DNA of 64,000 nucleotides from Stentor coeruleus (taxonomy: Eukaryota > Ciliophora > Heterotrichea > Heterotrichida > Stentoridae). Each line of letters begins with the position of its first letter. Positions within the stretch are counted from its first letter, which is position 1. Both the position numbers and the translations under genes were made by a program. The notes beneath the pieces were generated by a model. The model was not told where the DNA came from. It saw only the letters and a list, made by a program, of their open reading frames with translations, and searched no databases. Below are positions 22,559-33,931 of this stretch, piece by piece. The stretch covers positions 1 to 64,000 of the forward strand of contig MPUH01000200.1 in NCBI GenBank assembly GCA_001970955.1, written 5' to 3'.

Positions 22559-24022
22559 ATTTAAGAATAGGTAAAATTTAGAAATTAGGGTTTTTTGATA
22601 ATCGAGTGACTATAGGAAATTAGGTAAAATTTTTTTTTTAGTTTTNTTAGGGTTTTTTGATAATCGAGTGACTATAGGAAATTAGGTAAAATTTTTTTTT
22701 TAGTTTTAATTATTTTGTTGAGGTTTTAATTTAGGTGTTGATGATTAGATTGGATGTTAGATATAAAATTGATTTATTTATAGAGTTGTATTGGAAATTT
22801 ATTTATTTTTTATAGGCATGAATAAGGAATTTTATTTAGTAGCTAATTTTAAAGTTTTTTTTATTTAAGGATAATCAGAGGTTAGATTAATTTATTCGCC
22901 TACTTTTTGTGATTTTTAGAATATTTTAACTTGTAGGATTTTTTTTTTGTGACTGATTTTAAAAATTTAGATATGAAAAGGAATTCTAGTGATATGTATG
23001 TTTTAAGGAATCAATTAAAAAATAGCTTTCGGGAGAAAATATAAAGTATCAAATCAGCTTATGGGACATTTAAGAATGTAGTAAAATTTATTATTGTTAT
23101 TATTATAATAATTAGATAAAAAAATCTAATGCAAACTTTCAATACATCTAATTTAAGCCTAAACTTTTTGAAAAAAACGTAAAAAAATTAAAAAAGATAA
23201 TTATAGTCTATTGCTATGTTTTTTGCAAAGAGTTAAAAATGGTTTTATTATAGCAAACACTATCTATGTGATAAGCTTTTTTCAAAATCTTAAAAAGTAC
23301 TATGTGGCTTATCTCGATTTAAAAAAGCAAGCCGCAAATATTAGTTTGTCAAAATATGAAATAAATAACAAATATAAAAAATACTTAAATGGAATCTCCA
23401 GTAATTATAAGAAATATTTAATTTGCTTTTTCTTATGGATGATATCATGAATATTATAAAAAATTCTTAGAAGAAAACTATAATTTTTTTTTCAAATAGT
23501 GAAGATTATCATCTAATATATGTAAAATTAGCATAAAACTTAAAAAAAATATGTTAATAAAAACTTAAAAATCTCTAACTTTAACGCTTTAATCTTATAA
23601 ACAAAATTTCTCATTCTAAAAAAAAACTATTTACAATAAAGAGTCATTCAATATTTTCTGCATATAAATGGAATCATAGATAAAAAAAAATTACCTCATC
23701 GATGATAAAATTAAATAGTGAAAGAATTCGAAAAAAATCCAATAAAACTTCAAACTTCAAAAATTATCCGTCAAATCCTTCTTTAATTACCCTTATCCTT
23801 CATCAAACAACTCCATAAATTGTATTTAAACAAACTATTTCTTAAATAAAATTATTCTAAAATATTTTTGCATGGAAGATTTCAAGCAGAATCTTTAAAG
23901 AATACAAAATTAACTATCACTACTAAAATCTAAACATAAAAGCCTTGAATCAGAAATAGAAACCCTCTGGGAAGTATAATTTCTAATAAAAAAAGCCAAA
24001 GATTAACTAATATAATTAACAT
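22559..24022. other. Long intergenic region
   Basis: G/T-rich after the copine stop, becoming A/C-rich from about 23,480 towards the kinase gene. It contains one assembly join (N at 22646). A 79-codon frame at 23,211-23,450 is hydrophobic/lysine-rich and not clearly a gene. No RNA gene was recognised. Confidence 0.5.
22585..22707. repeat. Assembly-join duplication around N at 22646
   Basis: 61 bases (22585-22645) are repeated exactly at 22647-22707 in the 3' flank of the copine gene. Confidence 0.9.
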
Positions 24023-25600
24023 ATGAATGCAAAATCTTGGTTGCGATATTTTTATCCAGAAATATTAGAAGACAGTGTAGGAAGTCAATTATTAGAATAT
24101 CACATCGGTCTTATTGTCCTTTTAAGTTTAAGTTGTTCCCTATGTGCATTTTACTATGTAGACAAAGGTAGTGAGGAATTTAAAGTCATAGTAGTTTCCA
24201 TATCAGCCTACTTCCTATTCCTCCCTATAGCCATGAAATCAATAGGCAAGTGGCAATTTTTCGGTCTACTTTGTTGTGTTGGCTGGCTTGTATGCAACCA
24301 AATAATCGGAGACCATTTGCCCAATCAAACAATCGGGTTGAATTTTTTCCAATCCTTAATCCCTTCATACCTTCTTTTAACAACTGAAGACTACTACATA
24401 TCAACAATTTCAGCAATAATTGTTTGTTGTGTATCAACACCATATCAATACGATAACATATATGACAAGATTATTAGTCTAGAAGATCATGAGCTTAAAT
24501 CTTATATAACTTCAGTACTAATTGCCACTAGAGATTTAAACAAATTCCATTTAATTGCAACTTTTGGACTTACTTTATGGATGAGTCTTTGTAAAAGTAA
24601 AGAAGTCACTTTTATGAAAACTTTAAAAGAAGCTGCAGAACAAGCTAGAAAATCGACAGAAATGTTTTTTGCAGCTTTTTCACATGAGTTTAAAAACCCA
24701 CTTAATGTGTAATTTTTATATAGTTTGCTAGGATCGCTTGAAATATTAAAAGATGATGTGGATTGTAGTAAAGGGAAAAATAAAGGATTGTTTAAAACAG
24801 CTTTGGACTGTGGGGAGATAATATCAAATATGATTAACAATGTATTAGATGCTTCACAAATAGATTGCCAAATGCTTGTTCCTTGCACTTCATATGTAGA
24901 ACCAAGATATTTAATACACAAAATCGTGAATATATGCAAAAGTAATTTATTAAGGAAAAACTTAAGACTTGAGCTATTTATTGATAAAAAGCTCCCTAAA
25001 ACTTTGATTATGGATTCAGGAAGGTTTTCACAAATCCTCATGAACTTGGTAAACAATGCTATAAAATTCACAAAAGAAGGGATTGTGAGGATTAAAGTTA
25101 AATGGAACCCAGATTTAAATACAGTGCCAAAGTATTGGCAAAGAATTGGACCTACAGTTGAATATACAGAAAAATGGGAAATGGGAAATACTCTTATAAT
25201 AAGCCCAGAATGTGCTGATATTTATAGAAATGCTTGTATTGAGAAAAATAATAAAATTTATGGTAAAACAGTTTTATGTGAGTATTGGCATGAATCAAAA
25301 GGAATAATTGTTTTATCTGTTGAGGATACTGGGATTGGGATTTCAGAAGAAAATATCAAATCATTGTTTAAACCTTTTAATCAGGCAGATAAAACTATAA
25401 AAAACATTTATGGAGGTAGTGGACTTGGGTTATGGATTAGTCAGTCTTTATCGAGGATACTTGGTGGGGATTTAACTTTGGCTAGTGTTTTGGGTAAAGG
25501 AAGCTGCTTTACACTTACTTTACCTTGTCAGGTTTATGGAGAAAAAGATGTGAATCAGTATAGTGTTAATAAGTCACTTCAAAGATGTAGAGTTTTATAA
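24023..25600 (+). CDS. Membrane sensor histidine kinase
   Basis: 520 aa once a 15-nt intron (24709-24723) is removed; the splice restores the H-box HEFKNPLNVLLGSLEIL. The N-terminal 190 residues hold about five hydrophobic segments with short loops, so this is a membrane sensor with no large extracellular domain. The transmitter follows: phospho-acceptor H221 in FSHEFKNPLN, N-box QILMNLVNNAIKFT, G1 VEDTGIGIS, F-box FKPFNQAD and G2 GGSGLGLWISQSL. All are intact, so autophosphorylation is expected. There is no receiver domain after the ATPase, so it would need a separate response regulator or phosphotransfer protein; none is in the window. An insert of about 65 residues with KYWQRIGPTVEYTEKWEMG lies within the ATPase between the N- and G1-boxes and is unusual. 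Confidence 0.9.
24709..24723 (+). other. 15-nt intron in the histidine kinase gene
   Basis: GTAATTTTTATATAG, phase 2. Unspliced, the frame stops at once (GTG TAA). Spliced, the conserved H-box runs on without a break, which is independent protein-level support. Confidence 0.93.
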
Positions 25601-26095
25601 GAGATGATAGAATAATATAGTTTTATGAAGGTTTTGGATTAGAGGTTAAGTGCTAGATGGGGATTATAAAGTAGCTGAAGGTAGTTTATGCATTTATAGG
25701 AATTATTGATTGGATTTAATGTAAAAATAATTTTATGATGAGTATATATATATAAATAAAAAATATTTTAAACGGATGAATAGCTTGTTTTACTAAATAA
25801 TAATAGAAGAAACTATGATATTATTACTATAAAAATCAAATACTTACTCAATATAAAATATATCAAGCTAACCTAAAATAATCTTTAATACAAAATGCCA
25901 ACATCCTCATAAAATCCACTTAAACACCTAAAATACAATAAAAAAACTTATACTTTTATAAAAATCACCAAAAATAAACTTCTACCAAAACCTCCACAAA
26001 TTTCTCCAAATTTCAAATCCCCATTCACTTCCAAGCCCCAAAAAAAACCATATCAAACCTAAAACTATATCTTTAAAATGTGTGCCTTATTAATA
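25601..26095. other. Convergent intergenic region
   Basis: G-rich after the kinase stop to about 25,720, then C/A-rich up to the stop of the next minus-strand gene. No other feature was seen. Confidence 0.6.
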
Positions 26096-26620
26096 TCATC
26101 GTATAGGTCTTGAAAAGCTATCATGTTTACCCAAAGATTTCTCAGAGTTATTCAATCCTCCCTGTGCACGTTTTGTAACAGAAAAAAGTGTCTTAAGCTT
26201 AGCTCCTGAAGAAAAGTTAGGGTTTTCCGTTACTGTAACAGAATTTACAACATTAGAATGTTTTCTACAAGAGTTTTGATTAGTAATTGACATTGCCGAA
26301 AAATCTTTTGAAAATTTGCTTTGAGAAGTAAGCCTTGATATTGAAGATTTATTTTTGTTATGAGAACTTGAGTTTATAAATACTTGTGATACTACTTGTC
26401 CTTTATATGAATTTGTATACACAGATTGTAAATCAATACTTCCTGAAATATTACATTGGGTTAAAAGTGAAGGGGAATGAGAGAAATGATGTCCTATTAA
26501 GGACTGAATTACTTTGCCTTCAGACTTGAATTTTGATATAGACCCTTTTGATGAATCTTTACTAAGATTTGATAGTCTGCTTGAGTTTTTAGACCTTTCT
26601 GTCTTTAACGACTTATTCAT
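26096..26620 (-). CDS. Unknown serine-rich protein, 174 aa
   Basis: Rich in serine, asparagine and lysine with no predicted fold: repeated KxSSRLS/KDSSKGS-type clusters, an LIGHHFSHSPSLL segment and a basic tail ending FSRPIR. No membrane segment or domain is recognised. It uses TGA as stop. The ATG is the first in the frame, and the 5' flank has the G/T-rich plus strand typical of minus-strand gene starts here. It is probably a disordered, phosphorylatable protein; a chance ORF cannot be fully excluded. Confidence 0.55.
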   Translation of the reverse strand: MNKSLKTERSKNSSRLSNLSKDSSKGSISKFKSEGKVIQSLIGHHFSHSPSLLTQCNISGSIDLQSVYTNSYKGQVVSQVFINSSSHNKNKSSISRLTSQSKFSKDFSAMSITNQNSCRKHSNVVNSVTVTENPNFSSGAKLKTLFSVTKRAQGGLNNSEKSLGKHDSFSRPIR

Positions 26621-27122
26621 ATATTGTTTATTATGTTCTCTTTGGAAATGGGTATTGTGGTTTTTCGGATATTAAAAAATTATGGGATTGTGTTTGTATG
26701 GGAAAGTATAAGGAGGAGAATAAGATGGGAATATACTGTAAGGAAGGATAGATTTGTAGGAAGGGTTTAGTTTTGTGAAGAGAAATTTTGGGGTAAATTA
26801 TAATATGTGTGTTGTAGGATTATTTGTTAAGTATAAGTTTTTTATGGATTTTAGTATACCCATATTGAAGATATTTATTATATTATTAGATTATATACAC
26901 TTTTATCTTTATAATTCCTTAATTCTCAACACAAAAAATCTTAAACTACAACATATACTTGTATATAAAACTCTTATATTCTTATATAATTTATGCATAG
27001 TTCTTATAAACCTAGGCTAAAAGTTTTAACCTTCAAACCATAAAACAAAAAAAATATTTACCATAACTTTATCATAATAAAAACAATACTAAAACATATA
27101 AAAAAGACAAATGTTTAAGCAT
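26621..27122. other. Intergenic, no feature seen
   Basis: G/T-rich to about 26,870 then A/C-rich. An 81-codon frame at 26,775-27,020 is AT-driven and hydrophobic, and is not credited. Confidence 0.55.
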
Positions 27123-27638
27123 TTACCTTAATTTCAAACCCAACAACCCTTCAGCTACATCTAATCTTTTTTCTAACAATGTATATTCTTCATTATTTTT
27201 TTTCATAATCCTATAAAGCTTATCAATCCTTTTTTCATTTTCCACAGAAGTTGTCGATAATTGTTTAGGCTTATGAGTTTTAATCTCATCATAAAATTGG
27301 CAGTTTTTATTTAATTTTTCTTTTCGGTTAAAGCTTTCTTCAAAATTGTAGTCTAATGAAGCTTTTGATTGTTGTTTTGAATGCAGTTTAGCTTTGTTTA
27401 TTTTAGTTTTTATTATACTATTCTCTTGTTTAGACTCGTGTATTTTTTTTTCTATTTTAGCTATTTCTGAATTCTGTATGATGAGGATGTCTTGCAAATG
27501 CTGAATTTCATGTTTTAAAGTGGTCAATGAATTACTCATACGGCCTAGATTTTCAGGGGTTTGATTAGTTGGTAAATCGTAGAGGAAGTCGATGATTATT
27601 TCTTTACTGTCACTGGTACTAGCTTGAGACTTTTTCAT
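27123..27638 (-). CDS. Small coiled-coil protein, 171 aa
   Basis: Residues about 30-85 form a heptad-rich helix (LKHEIQHLQDILIIQNSEIAK), followed by a basic linker and a second helix at about 135-165 (YRIMKKNNEEYTLLEKRLDV). No enzyme motif is present. It resembles many short ciliary or basal-body coiled-coil proteins but is not identified. It ends GLLGLKLR with TAA. Confidence 0.6.
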   Translation of the reverse strand: MKKSQASTSDSKEIIIDFLYDLPTNQTPENLGRMSNSLTTLKHEIQHLQDILIIQNSEIAKIEKKIHESKQENSIIKTKINKAKLHSKQQSKASLDYNFEESFNRKEKLNKNCQFYDEIKTHKPKQLSTTSVENEKRIDKLYRIMKKNNEEYTLLEKRLDVAEGLLGLKLR

Positions 27639-28367
27639 TATTTGGTAGAATTTTTGTTTTTTGTTGTTTTGTTTATGTAATTAAGTAGGTTGGGAATTGT
27701 AGATAATTAGCGATTGATTATATGATTTAATGTTTTTTTTTATTATTTCTTGATTTAAAATGTAGTATTTTACTTCTGATGGTAATCCCTAGCTAAGCAA
27801 ATGATTTTCTTACTACTATTCACTTTTTTTTGTGTTTTTACCTTGTTTTTTTTATTTGTTCTGTTTGAATCTGCTTTATTTTAACATCTTTAGTAAGTAT
27901 TTTTATATTCTTCAAACTCTGTAAAAAATTAATTCTGAATAGTGATAAGGAAATAATAATTATTATAGCTACAATTTTTAATTCATTAATAGGATGGAGC
28001 ATAATACTTCAAAAAATAAAATTATTACAGTATATCTTTTAACTATCAATCATAAATATATTCTTGAATTCTAACACCATATTATTATTTTTCTTTTTGA
28101 TTTCTATCATTCTTTTCATTCAGGGCCTCACATCTTTATATTATTTATATTTCTGCATTATATTCTCTTGCAATATAAAATAATAATTTTTTTCTCACAT
28201 GCGTAACAAAACCTAAAATAACATTTAATTCCATAATCAATACTTATTTCATCATATCTTAACAAAATCCTTACTCACAATTTTCACAATAAGCTCAAGT
28301 TCTACATCATCCTATATATTACAACTAAACAAATGATTTTTATGATATAAAAACTATAATACTCTTA
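27639..28367. other. Intergenic, no feature seen
   Basis: G/T-rich near the left gene's 5' end, C/T-rich near the right gene's 3' end. No coding or RNA feature was recognised. Confidence 0.6.
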
Positions 28368-29726
28368 TTAAACATACTTTGTATAAAGAGTAAGCAATAA
28401 AGGAAGCCCAGTAATCATCCCACTCCAAAACACATAAAGTCCAAGTAAAGATCTATTAAGTAATCTTTGTAACAATATCAAAGGTATCTGTACAAGCATA
28501 AGCCCTAACAAATACGGTTTTATTCTTCTACATATTGATGCTAATACCATTTCATGACAAGCTGCACTAAAAACAAACGTCACTGCTTTAGCTGTATGTT
28601 CACTAAATCCATATCTTTTAACACATTCCAAATATATATGTTTATGTAAAAAAAGATGTACAGGACGGTTCCATTTTCTATTAAACTCTTCAAAACTTGA
28701 TGAATTCCACCAATCCTGATAAAACTCCCTATCTCCAAACTTGACAATCTCAGCGAACATATTTAAAATCTGTTCAAATAATATAAAAAACAACATCAAA
28801 TAACATATTAACACTGGGAAAATCAATCTACAAAACCCTTCTAAATAATTTAGCTCTTTAATTTCTGATAAAACTGGTAGAATACAGTCACTTATAACAT
28901 TATAAAGAGACCAAAATTGTACAGTAAAAAGAATGAGCTTTTTAATAAAATACCCTTTTCTGAAACTTGACCTTGATGAATATTCGATTTGATAGACTAA
29001 AGTTGGCGCTATCATATAATGAAGGAAGTTTTTAAAGTTTATATTTTTAGGATATGCTTTACTTTTAGATTCACGAAGATCACGATTAGTTAATGTGTAA
29101 GAGTGCATTTTCATAAAATGGGTCAGGGCAAGTAAAAGGCTANATGCTTTACTTTTAGATTCACGAAGATCACGATTAGTTAATGTGTAAGAGTGCATTT
29201 TCATAAAATGGGTCAGGGCAAGTAAAAGGCTAAATAAAGTTTGTGTAAAACCCCAATTTCTAGTAAAACCTAAAGCTAAAATGAAGATAAACACAGTTCA
29301 GAAGGGAGTTTTTTTATAGGAAATATTGGGGATTATAGGTTTTTTAATGAAAAAAGNAATGAAGATAAACACAATACTTTGGGTTAGGTGTTGGAAGAGA
29401 ACGCTTAGTTTGTTGTTAAGACCGTTGATTATAAGAATTTGTAAGAGGTAAGCGAGCCAGCAGTAGGAGAAAACTCCAATCCATAAGCAGATTATTAAGG
29501 AACCATCAATCATCATGCTTTTGAAAAATGCTGACTCAATTGTAAACCCTTGTTCTGTGTATTTGCTACAGGCTGATATAACTACGTATGTACTGCTTAT
29601 CAAGATGTACATTATGTAAAACCCTCGCATATCACTTTTGTATATAGCTGCAGTACTATCACAGATATCAAAATAAGAAGTCTGAACTGTTGTATAGAGA
29701 ATTGGAGTTTTCGCTTTTCCATTCAT
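28368..29726 (-). CDS. DGAT1: Diacylglycerol O-acyltransferase 1-like MBOAT enzyme
   Basis: About 396 aa after two assembly joins (N at 29143 and 29357) are counted once; the frame then runs without a break. It would make triacylglycerol from diacylglycerol and acyl-CoA in the ER membrane. There are eight or more hydrophobic segments. Diagnostic motifs are FGDREFYQDWWN (acyl-CoA-binding FYxDWWN), KWNRPVHLFLHKHIY and the catalytic histidine in FSAACHE, followed by a VQIPL stretch. The order and spacing match DGAT1 better than sterol O-acyltransferase. The N terminus is short, about 30 residues before the first membrane helix, against about 80 or more in animal and plant enzymes. The short region between the two joins is taken on trust. 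Confidence 0.85.
29054..29232. repeat. Assembly-join duplication around N at 29143
   Basis: 89 bases (29054-29142) are repeated exactly at 29144-29232 within the DGAT1-like gene. Confidence 0.92.
29280..29373. repeat. Assembly join around N at 29357 with dangling end
   Basis: A 16-base overlap (29280-29295 and 29358-29373) is separated by about 61 extra bases and the N. The extra bases break the DGAT1-like frame, and omitting them restores it, so they look like an untrimmed contig end. Confidence 0.85.
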
Positions 29727-30336
29727 GATTGATTAGTATATAGACATGATGATGTAATTACTCACGTTTTTAAATATTGAGCTTTAAGTGACTTTTTAAT
29801 CACAAATAATAACGTATTTAAACTCTTTATTCCCAGATGAATTTCAAAATTATTATTATGAATATTAGTATTCTGTACAAGTTATACCTAATAAAGGCTG
29901 AAATTTTTTATGATTATTTTTTTTATATGCCCACATTTATATAAGGGATTATGTTTAACTTAATTAATGATTTTATAATTTATTTGATTATCTTCTGCTT
30001 AAAAAAATCATATTTTAGGTTGCAATTTTGTATTTATTAAAATAGTTTATAACACAAAAAACTAAGAGTTTTTTAATGTAGTGGAACCTGAGAAAATCAG
30101 CAACTCTATAAAATAATAGATTTTTTTAGATAGTAAAAATATTGATATTTGTTTAAACTTTGCATATATACATAAATTTTAGCTCCATAAGTATTTTTTA
30201 CACCTCCATAACTTTAATATCTAAAAACCCATATAAACATTTACAACAATTATCATGCAGATTACAATAAAATCTTTCTCATACCTGATTTTCATAGCTT
30301 ATAATAAGATCAGATAACTGGCAATTTATTTGGAAA
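29727..30336. other. Divergent intergenic region
   Basis: Between the DGAT1-like and SHIPPO genes; very AT-rich with long T runs. No promoter motif was recognised. Confidence 0.5.
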
Positions 30337-31506
30337 ATGCATTTAAGCTCAGCACCTGCATGGTCATTTGCAAGTTTAGGCCACGGATCTAACAACCGTT
30401 CTATATTTGCATCAGATTCTAGCCCTGGTCCTGGAACATACAACTTTAGATCTAGTTTTTTGAGCACCGTAGGTGCGAAAATAGGTAAATCAGAAAGATC
30501 TCAAATAAACGGAAGGGGTAGTTCTCCAGGACCTGGTGCATACAATCTTGCCTCAAGAGCAGTTGAAGGTCCAAAATACACTTTTCAAAGCAAAGCAATG
30601 GGCCGAAGCGCAAACAATTCTCCTGGTCCAGGAAGTTATAATCAAAACTTTAATGACTTTACAGTTAAAGAAAGGTCTCCTACCTTTCGCATAGGGACTT
30701 CAAGTCGAGGTGATCGATCAAGTCCTTTAAACATCCCAGGTCCAGGGTGTTATACATTATCATATAAAGATTCAGGTCCAAAATGGGGTTTTGGAACTCA
30801 ATCCCGTTCAAATGCATTCCGTGTAGAAGTTCCAGGCCCAGGAGCCTACAAACTTCCTGACTCTTTTGAGAAAAAATCAGGTTTTACAATGCCAGGACGT
30901 AGACCCCAAAGTGCAAGAATAAATTACCCAGGTCCAGGTTCTTATTCAACAATAGATAGAAACATGTCTCCTGCATATTCAATAAGTAAAGCTGGAAGAC
31001 AAGGTTTTTCTATATCATCAAAAGCAACACCTGGACCAGGATCATATTCTCCAATAAGAGGATCATATAAACCTTCATATATTTTTGGACATGCAGAAAG
31101 ACCTCCACTTATAAGAAATATTAATACACCAGGTCCAGGTCAATATTCAGCAAATAGGTTTTCTAATTCTCCTGCTTATAGTATAAGACCTAAAACTGCT
31201 GTTAATAAATTTGATAACTTTCCTGGACCTGGACATTATGATGCTCATGCTAGTATTGGGGATATTAAATGGAGCATTGGTAATCAGAAAAGAACTGGAA
31301 TTTATGATTCATATAAATCTGCATCGGTTATTGGCCCTGGGCATTATTATAAAGGGAAAGAGTCGGATGGGCCGAAATGGTCATTTACGAAGTCAGTTAG
31401 AAATGATAAGAAAAATAATAACGCACCTGGACCTGGGGCTTATGAGATTTTTTCAAGCATTTCTAACTTACCGAGCTATGCGGTTCGTGGTTATAGAAAA
31501 GTTTAG
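30337..31506 (+). CDS. SHIPPO-repeat (PGPG) axonemal protein, ODF3/CIMAP type
   Basis: 389 aa built of eleven PGPGxY-type repeats spaced about 25-40 residues (SPGPGTYN, SPGPGAYN, SPGPGSYN, IPGPGCYT, VPGPGAYK, YPGPGSYS, TPGPGSYS, TPGPGQYS, FPGPGHYD, IGPGHYY, APGPGAYE). Between them lie aromatic segments such as PKWGFGTQSR and PAYSI. These STPGR/SHIPPO repeats are typical of ODF3/CIMAP proteins, which bind the lumen or seams of axonemal microtubules. The protein is basic, with no membrane segment or coiled coil. The N terminus APAWSFASLG is itself half of a repeat unit. The tenth repeat has lost its first proline. Exact assignment within the family is not possible by eye. Confidence 0.9.
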   Translation: MHLSSAPAWSFASLGHGSNNRSIFASDSSPGPGTYNFRSSFLSTVGAKIGKSERSQINGRGSSPGPGAYNLASRAVEGPKYTFQSKAMGRSANNSPGPGSYNQNFNDFTVKERSPTFRIGTSSRGDRSSPLNIPGPGCYTLSYKDSGPKWGFGTQSRSNAFRVEVPGPGAYKLPDSFEKKSGFTMPGRRPQSARINYPGPGSYSTIDRNMSPAYSISKAGRQGFSISSKATPGPGSYSPIRGSYKPSYIFGHAERPPLIRNINTPGPGQYSANRFSNSPAYSIRPKTAVNKFDNFPGPGHYDAHASIGDIKWSIGNQKRTGIYDSYKSASVIGPGHYYKGKESDGPKWSFTKSVRNDKKNNNAPGPGAYEIFSSISNLPSYAVRGYRKV

Positions 31507-31711
31507 ATGATTATAATTTAGACAAATTGTTATGATGAGTTTTTTTGGGTATATGGAAAATTTGGTTTTTTTGATTTGAGGAAATATGTATTGGTTAGAA
31601 GGAAATATTTAATAATTAGGGTTTTTTAAAGGTGGATAGCATGATTTTTAGTATAAAAATAATATGAGTGTATAATTTATGATGACTTATAAGCTAATAT
31701 AATTAGCATAG

Positions 31712-32422
31712 TTAATTTTGTTTTCTCACTACATAAAGGTAAAATTTTTTCAAACCCCAATTTGCCTCACAGGTGATCTCTTTTGTAAGATGTAAATAGC
31801 TAGATTTGAACTCATTGGATGTGAAAATTTCTGTGCCAGATTTCATTTCCTCAAAGAGTTTTTTTAATCTTGTAAGAGGTTTTTTAAGCCATGTAACGCA
31901 GTTAATGAATACAACATCTGAATGAAGCCATTGATCTGAGCATCTTACAACATCATTTCGCTGAAAAATAATTTGTGGAGGTTTTTCTAGCCTAGGAGAA
32001 ATTACATTCTCAAAAATTTGCTTTTGAGCCAAGGCCACGTGGTGTAGTCGTGGCACATACTCGATGCCAATACTTTGTGAAACTGGGAACATTGTTGCTA
32101 CAAGAAGGTTTGATTTACCAAGTCCGCTCCCAAGGTCACAAAATACACTCATAGGACTTTTTAGATTGTTTGAATTAGAAAACAGTTTATAATACTCTTC
32201 TATTCTTTCAAATTCGCCATAAACATACTGTGGAGCTTTATATCCAAGCGAAAGCCTTGACCCATTAGCTTCTTTAAACATCATTTCCAAAACATTAAAG
32301 CTAATCTTGCTTATCGACTCATGAGCATTAGCAAACGATTTAATTTCTTTTTCCCTCTGATTGATAAAAGTTTTCCTAAATACCTCTCACAATAAAAAAT
32401 TATTCTCAGTCTTCATTACCAT
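31712..32422 (-). CDS. DOT1-fold SAM-dependent methyltransferase
   Basis: 231 aa with a 15-nt intron (32376-32390) that adds an N-terminal exon MVMKTENNFLL. SAM-binding landmarks: YVYGEF (DOT1-like loop), VFCDLGSGLGKSNLL (motif I), IGIEYVPRLHHVA (acidic residue that binds the ribose), FQRNDV and SDVVFINCVTWL (motif IV region). The order YGE, then DLGSGxGK, then GIE matches the histone H3K79 methyltransferase DOT1 and its protist relatives. The usual NxxF of motif IV reads NCVTW, so the substrate may not be H3K79. The domain stands alone. It lies 95 nt downstream of the sorting nexin stop, same strand. Confidence 0.8.
32376..32390 (-). other. 15-nt intron in the DOT1-fold methyltransferase gene
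   Basis: Sense GTGAGAGGTATTTAG, phase 2. It is the only one of the five mapped introns with GTGA in place of GTAA. Unspliced it gives an immediate TGA. Confidence 0.75.
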
Positions 32423-32517
32423 TAATTTTAAAAATTAACGATTCGTATTCTAATACTCAAATATATATATTTTATATATATCTATAAACATCTCTTATTT
32501 CTAATATTATTTTATTA

Positions 32518-33717
32518 CTAATGTCCTAAGCTTTCTTCAATTTGGAGGATTTGTTCTGCTATTTCTTGATATTCTTGTACTGTAGCTAAAGAGTAATTTC
32601 TCATTGTCACGCAGATTTTATATATTTTCTGTTGTTTGAATTTAGGGATATCACATTGTAATAGTTTGCCAATAGAAATACTGATGATTTTTTCTAAGGA
32701 TTCTTTATAGCTTTCAAGTTCTTCAATACTTTTACCTTCTTCTTCTGCTAGAGTTTCGTTTTTTTTATTAGTAAGTCGTTCAGATATAGATTTTTTCCCG
32801 CTTTGCAACTGCTCAAGATGTTTTTTTTTCTTTTCAATACGTGCTTGTACTGATCCAATATCATCTTCAAGGACAAAATATTTATTAAGCCCATCCATCA
32901 TAGACTCAACATCTAAAATATCACTTCTTAACCAGTCTCTAATATTTATATAAGGATTTGCATAATTGTCTTTTGGTGTAATATTTAAGTTTTTGTTTAT
33001 TAAAAGCATTGGAGTTATAGTTTTTAATCCATTCATAAGTCCTGAGATACTTTCTTCATATCTACCAAAAGCAAATGAACTAAGTCTTGCATTTTTTTTA
33101 ACTTTTTTTAAAATTTCGTAGAGTTCCTGAACTTCTTTTTGTAGTTCTTTGATTTCGATTTTTTGCTCAAGACTTGGTTGGAAGTATGTGTATTCGCTGA
33201 AAATATCAGAATATAAAGTTGCGATTTCTTGTACTGTTGGAATTTTGAGTTCTTTTTCTATTTTGCTATAGTTAAGCGAATTGTGAAGGAAAGATGAAAA
33301 TGCTTCACATGCACAGAAGTAAGGTAAGGTTGAGACTTTGATTAGAAAAATCTCCAGGAGCTTTTTACGTTTGTCGATATAACTGGTCTTCATATTACCC
33401 TATATGTTTTTTACCACTGCTTTCTTAGGAGGAAGTTTAGGTACAACACACCCAGGCCATATTTGAGTAAGAATCCTATGAAGTATTCTAAACTCTTTAT
33501 ATCTTCTATGCACATCAAATTTGTTACCATTTTCTTCACCAGTGATTTTATACACAACATGCTTCCTCAGCCTTTCTTCCACAATCTGAAAACTTTCAAT
33601 AGAAATCGACACATTTACTATAGTAGAATTTCTGATGGTTTGAGCTTGTGTCCCTTCTAAAGCTATTGAATTAAATTTCTGTTCATCAAGTAACACTTCA
33701 TCTGTTATATCGTCCAT
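32518..33717 (-). CDS. Sorting nexin (PX domain plus BAR-like coiled coil)
   Basis: 394 aa after removal of a 15-nt intron (33400-33414) that separates the PX core from the rest. The PX domain (about 30-145) shows VYKITGEENG, the RRYKEFRILHRIL motif with the basic residues that bind PI3P, and the PKLPPKK proline loop. The second half is helical and charged with heptads (QKEVQELYEILKKVKKN, ARIEKKKKHLEQLQSGKK), as expected for a BAR domain that dimerises and bends membranes. It would act in endosomal sorting or retromer-type tubulation. The split at PPKKAV and its repair by the intron is strong evidence for both. The subtype is not assigned. Confidence 0.88.
33400..33414 (-). other. 15-nt intron in the sorting nexin gene
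   Basis: Sense GTAAAAAACATATAG, phase 0. It carries an in-frame TAG at its last codon. Removing it joins the PX proline loop (KKAV) to GNMKTSYIDKR. Confidence 0.9.
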
Positions 33718-33931
33718 ATTATCTTTAATTCAACTTCACAATAATTTTGTGATTATTTATTCCTAATTCCTAGTAAAACTTGTCGAATTTCATATAAATA
33801 TTTACCTAAACATATCATTTAATATCATCTAAACTAAATTCCTCTTATCACTCAAATCTTATTCTCTGCAAACACAAAAAAAAATTCGCACTTTTCTATT
33901 ATTCATCTAGAATTCACAATAGAAATTTTTA

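Noticed and set aside
23211-23450. 79-codon plus-strand frame before the histidine kinase
   Set aside because: Lysine, tyrosine and asparagine rich as expected from AT-rich DNA; no flanking skew change. Could be real but unsupported.
26775-27020. 81-codon hydrophobic frame
   Set aside because: Low-complexity frame in AT-rich DNA across a skew switch point; no start context or homology pattern.
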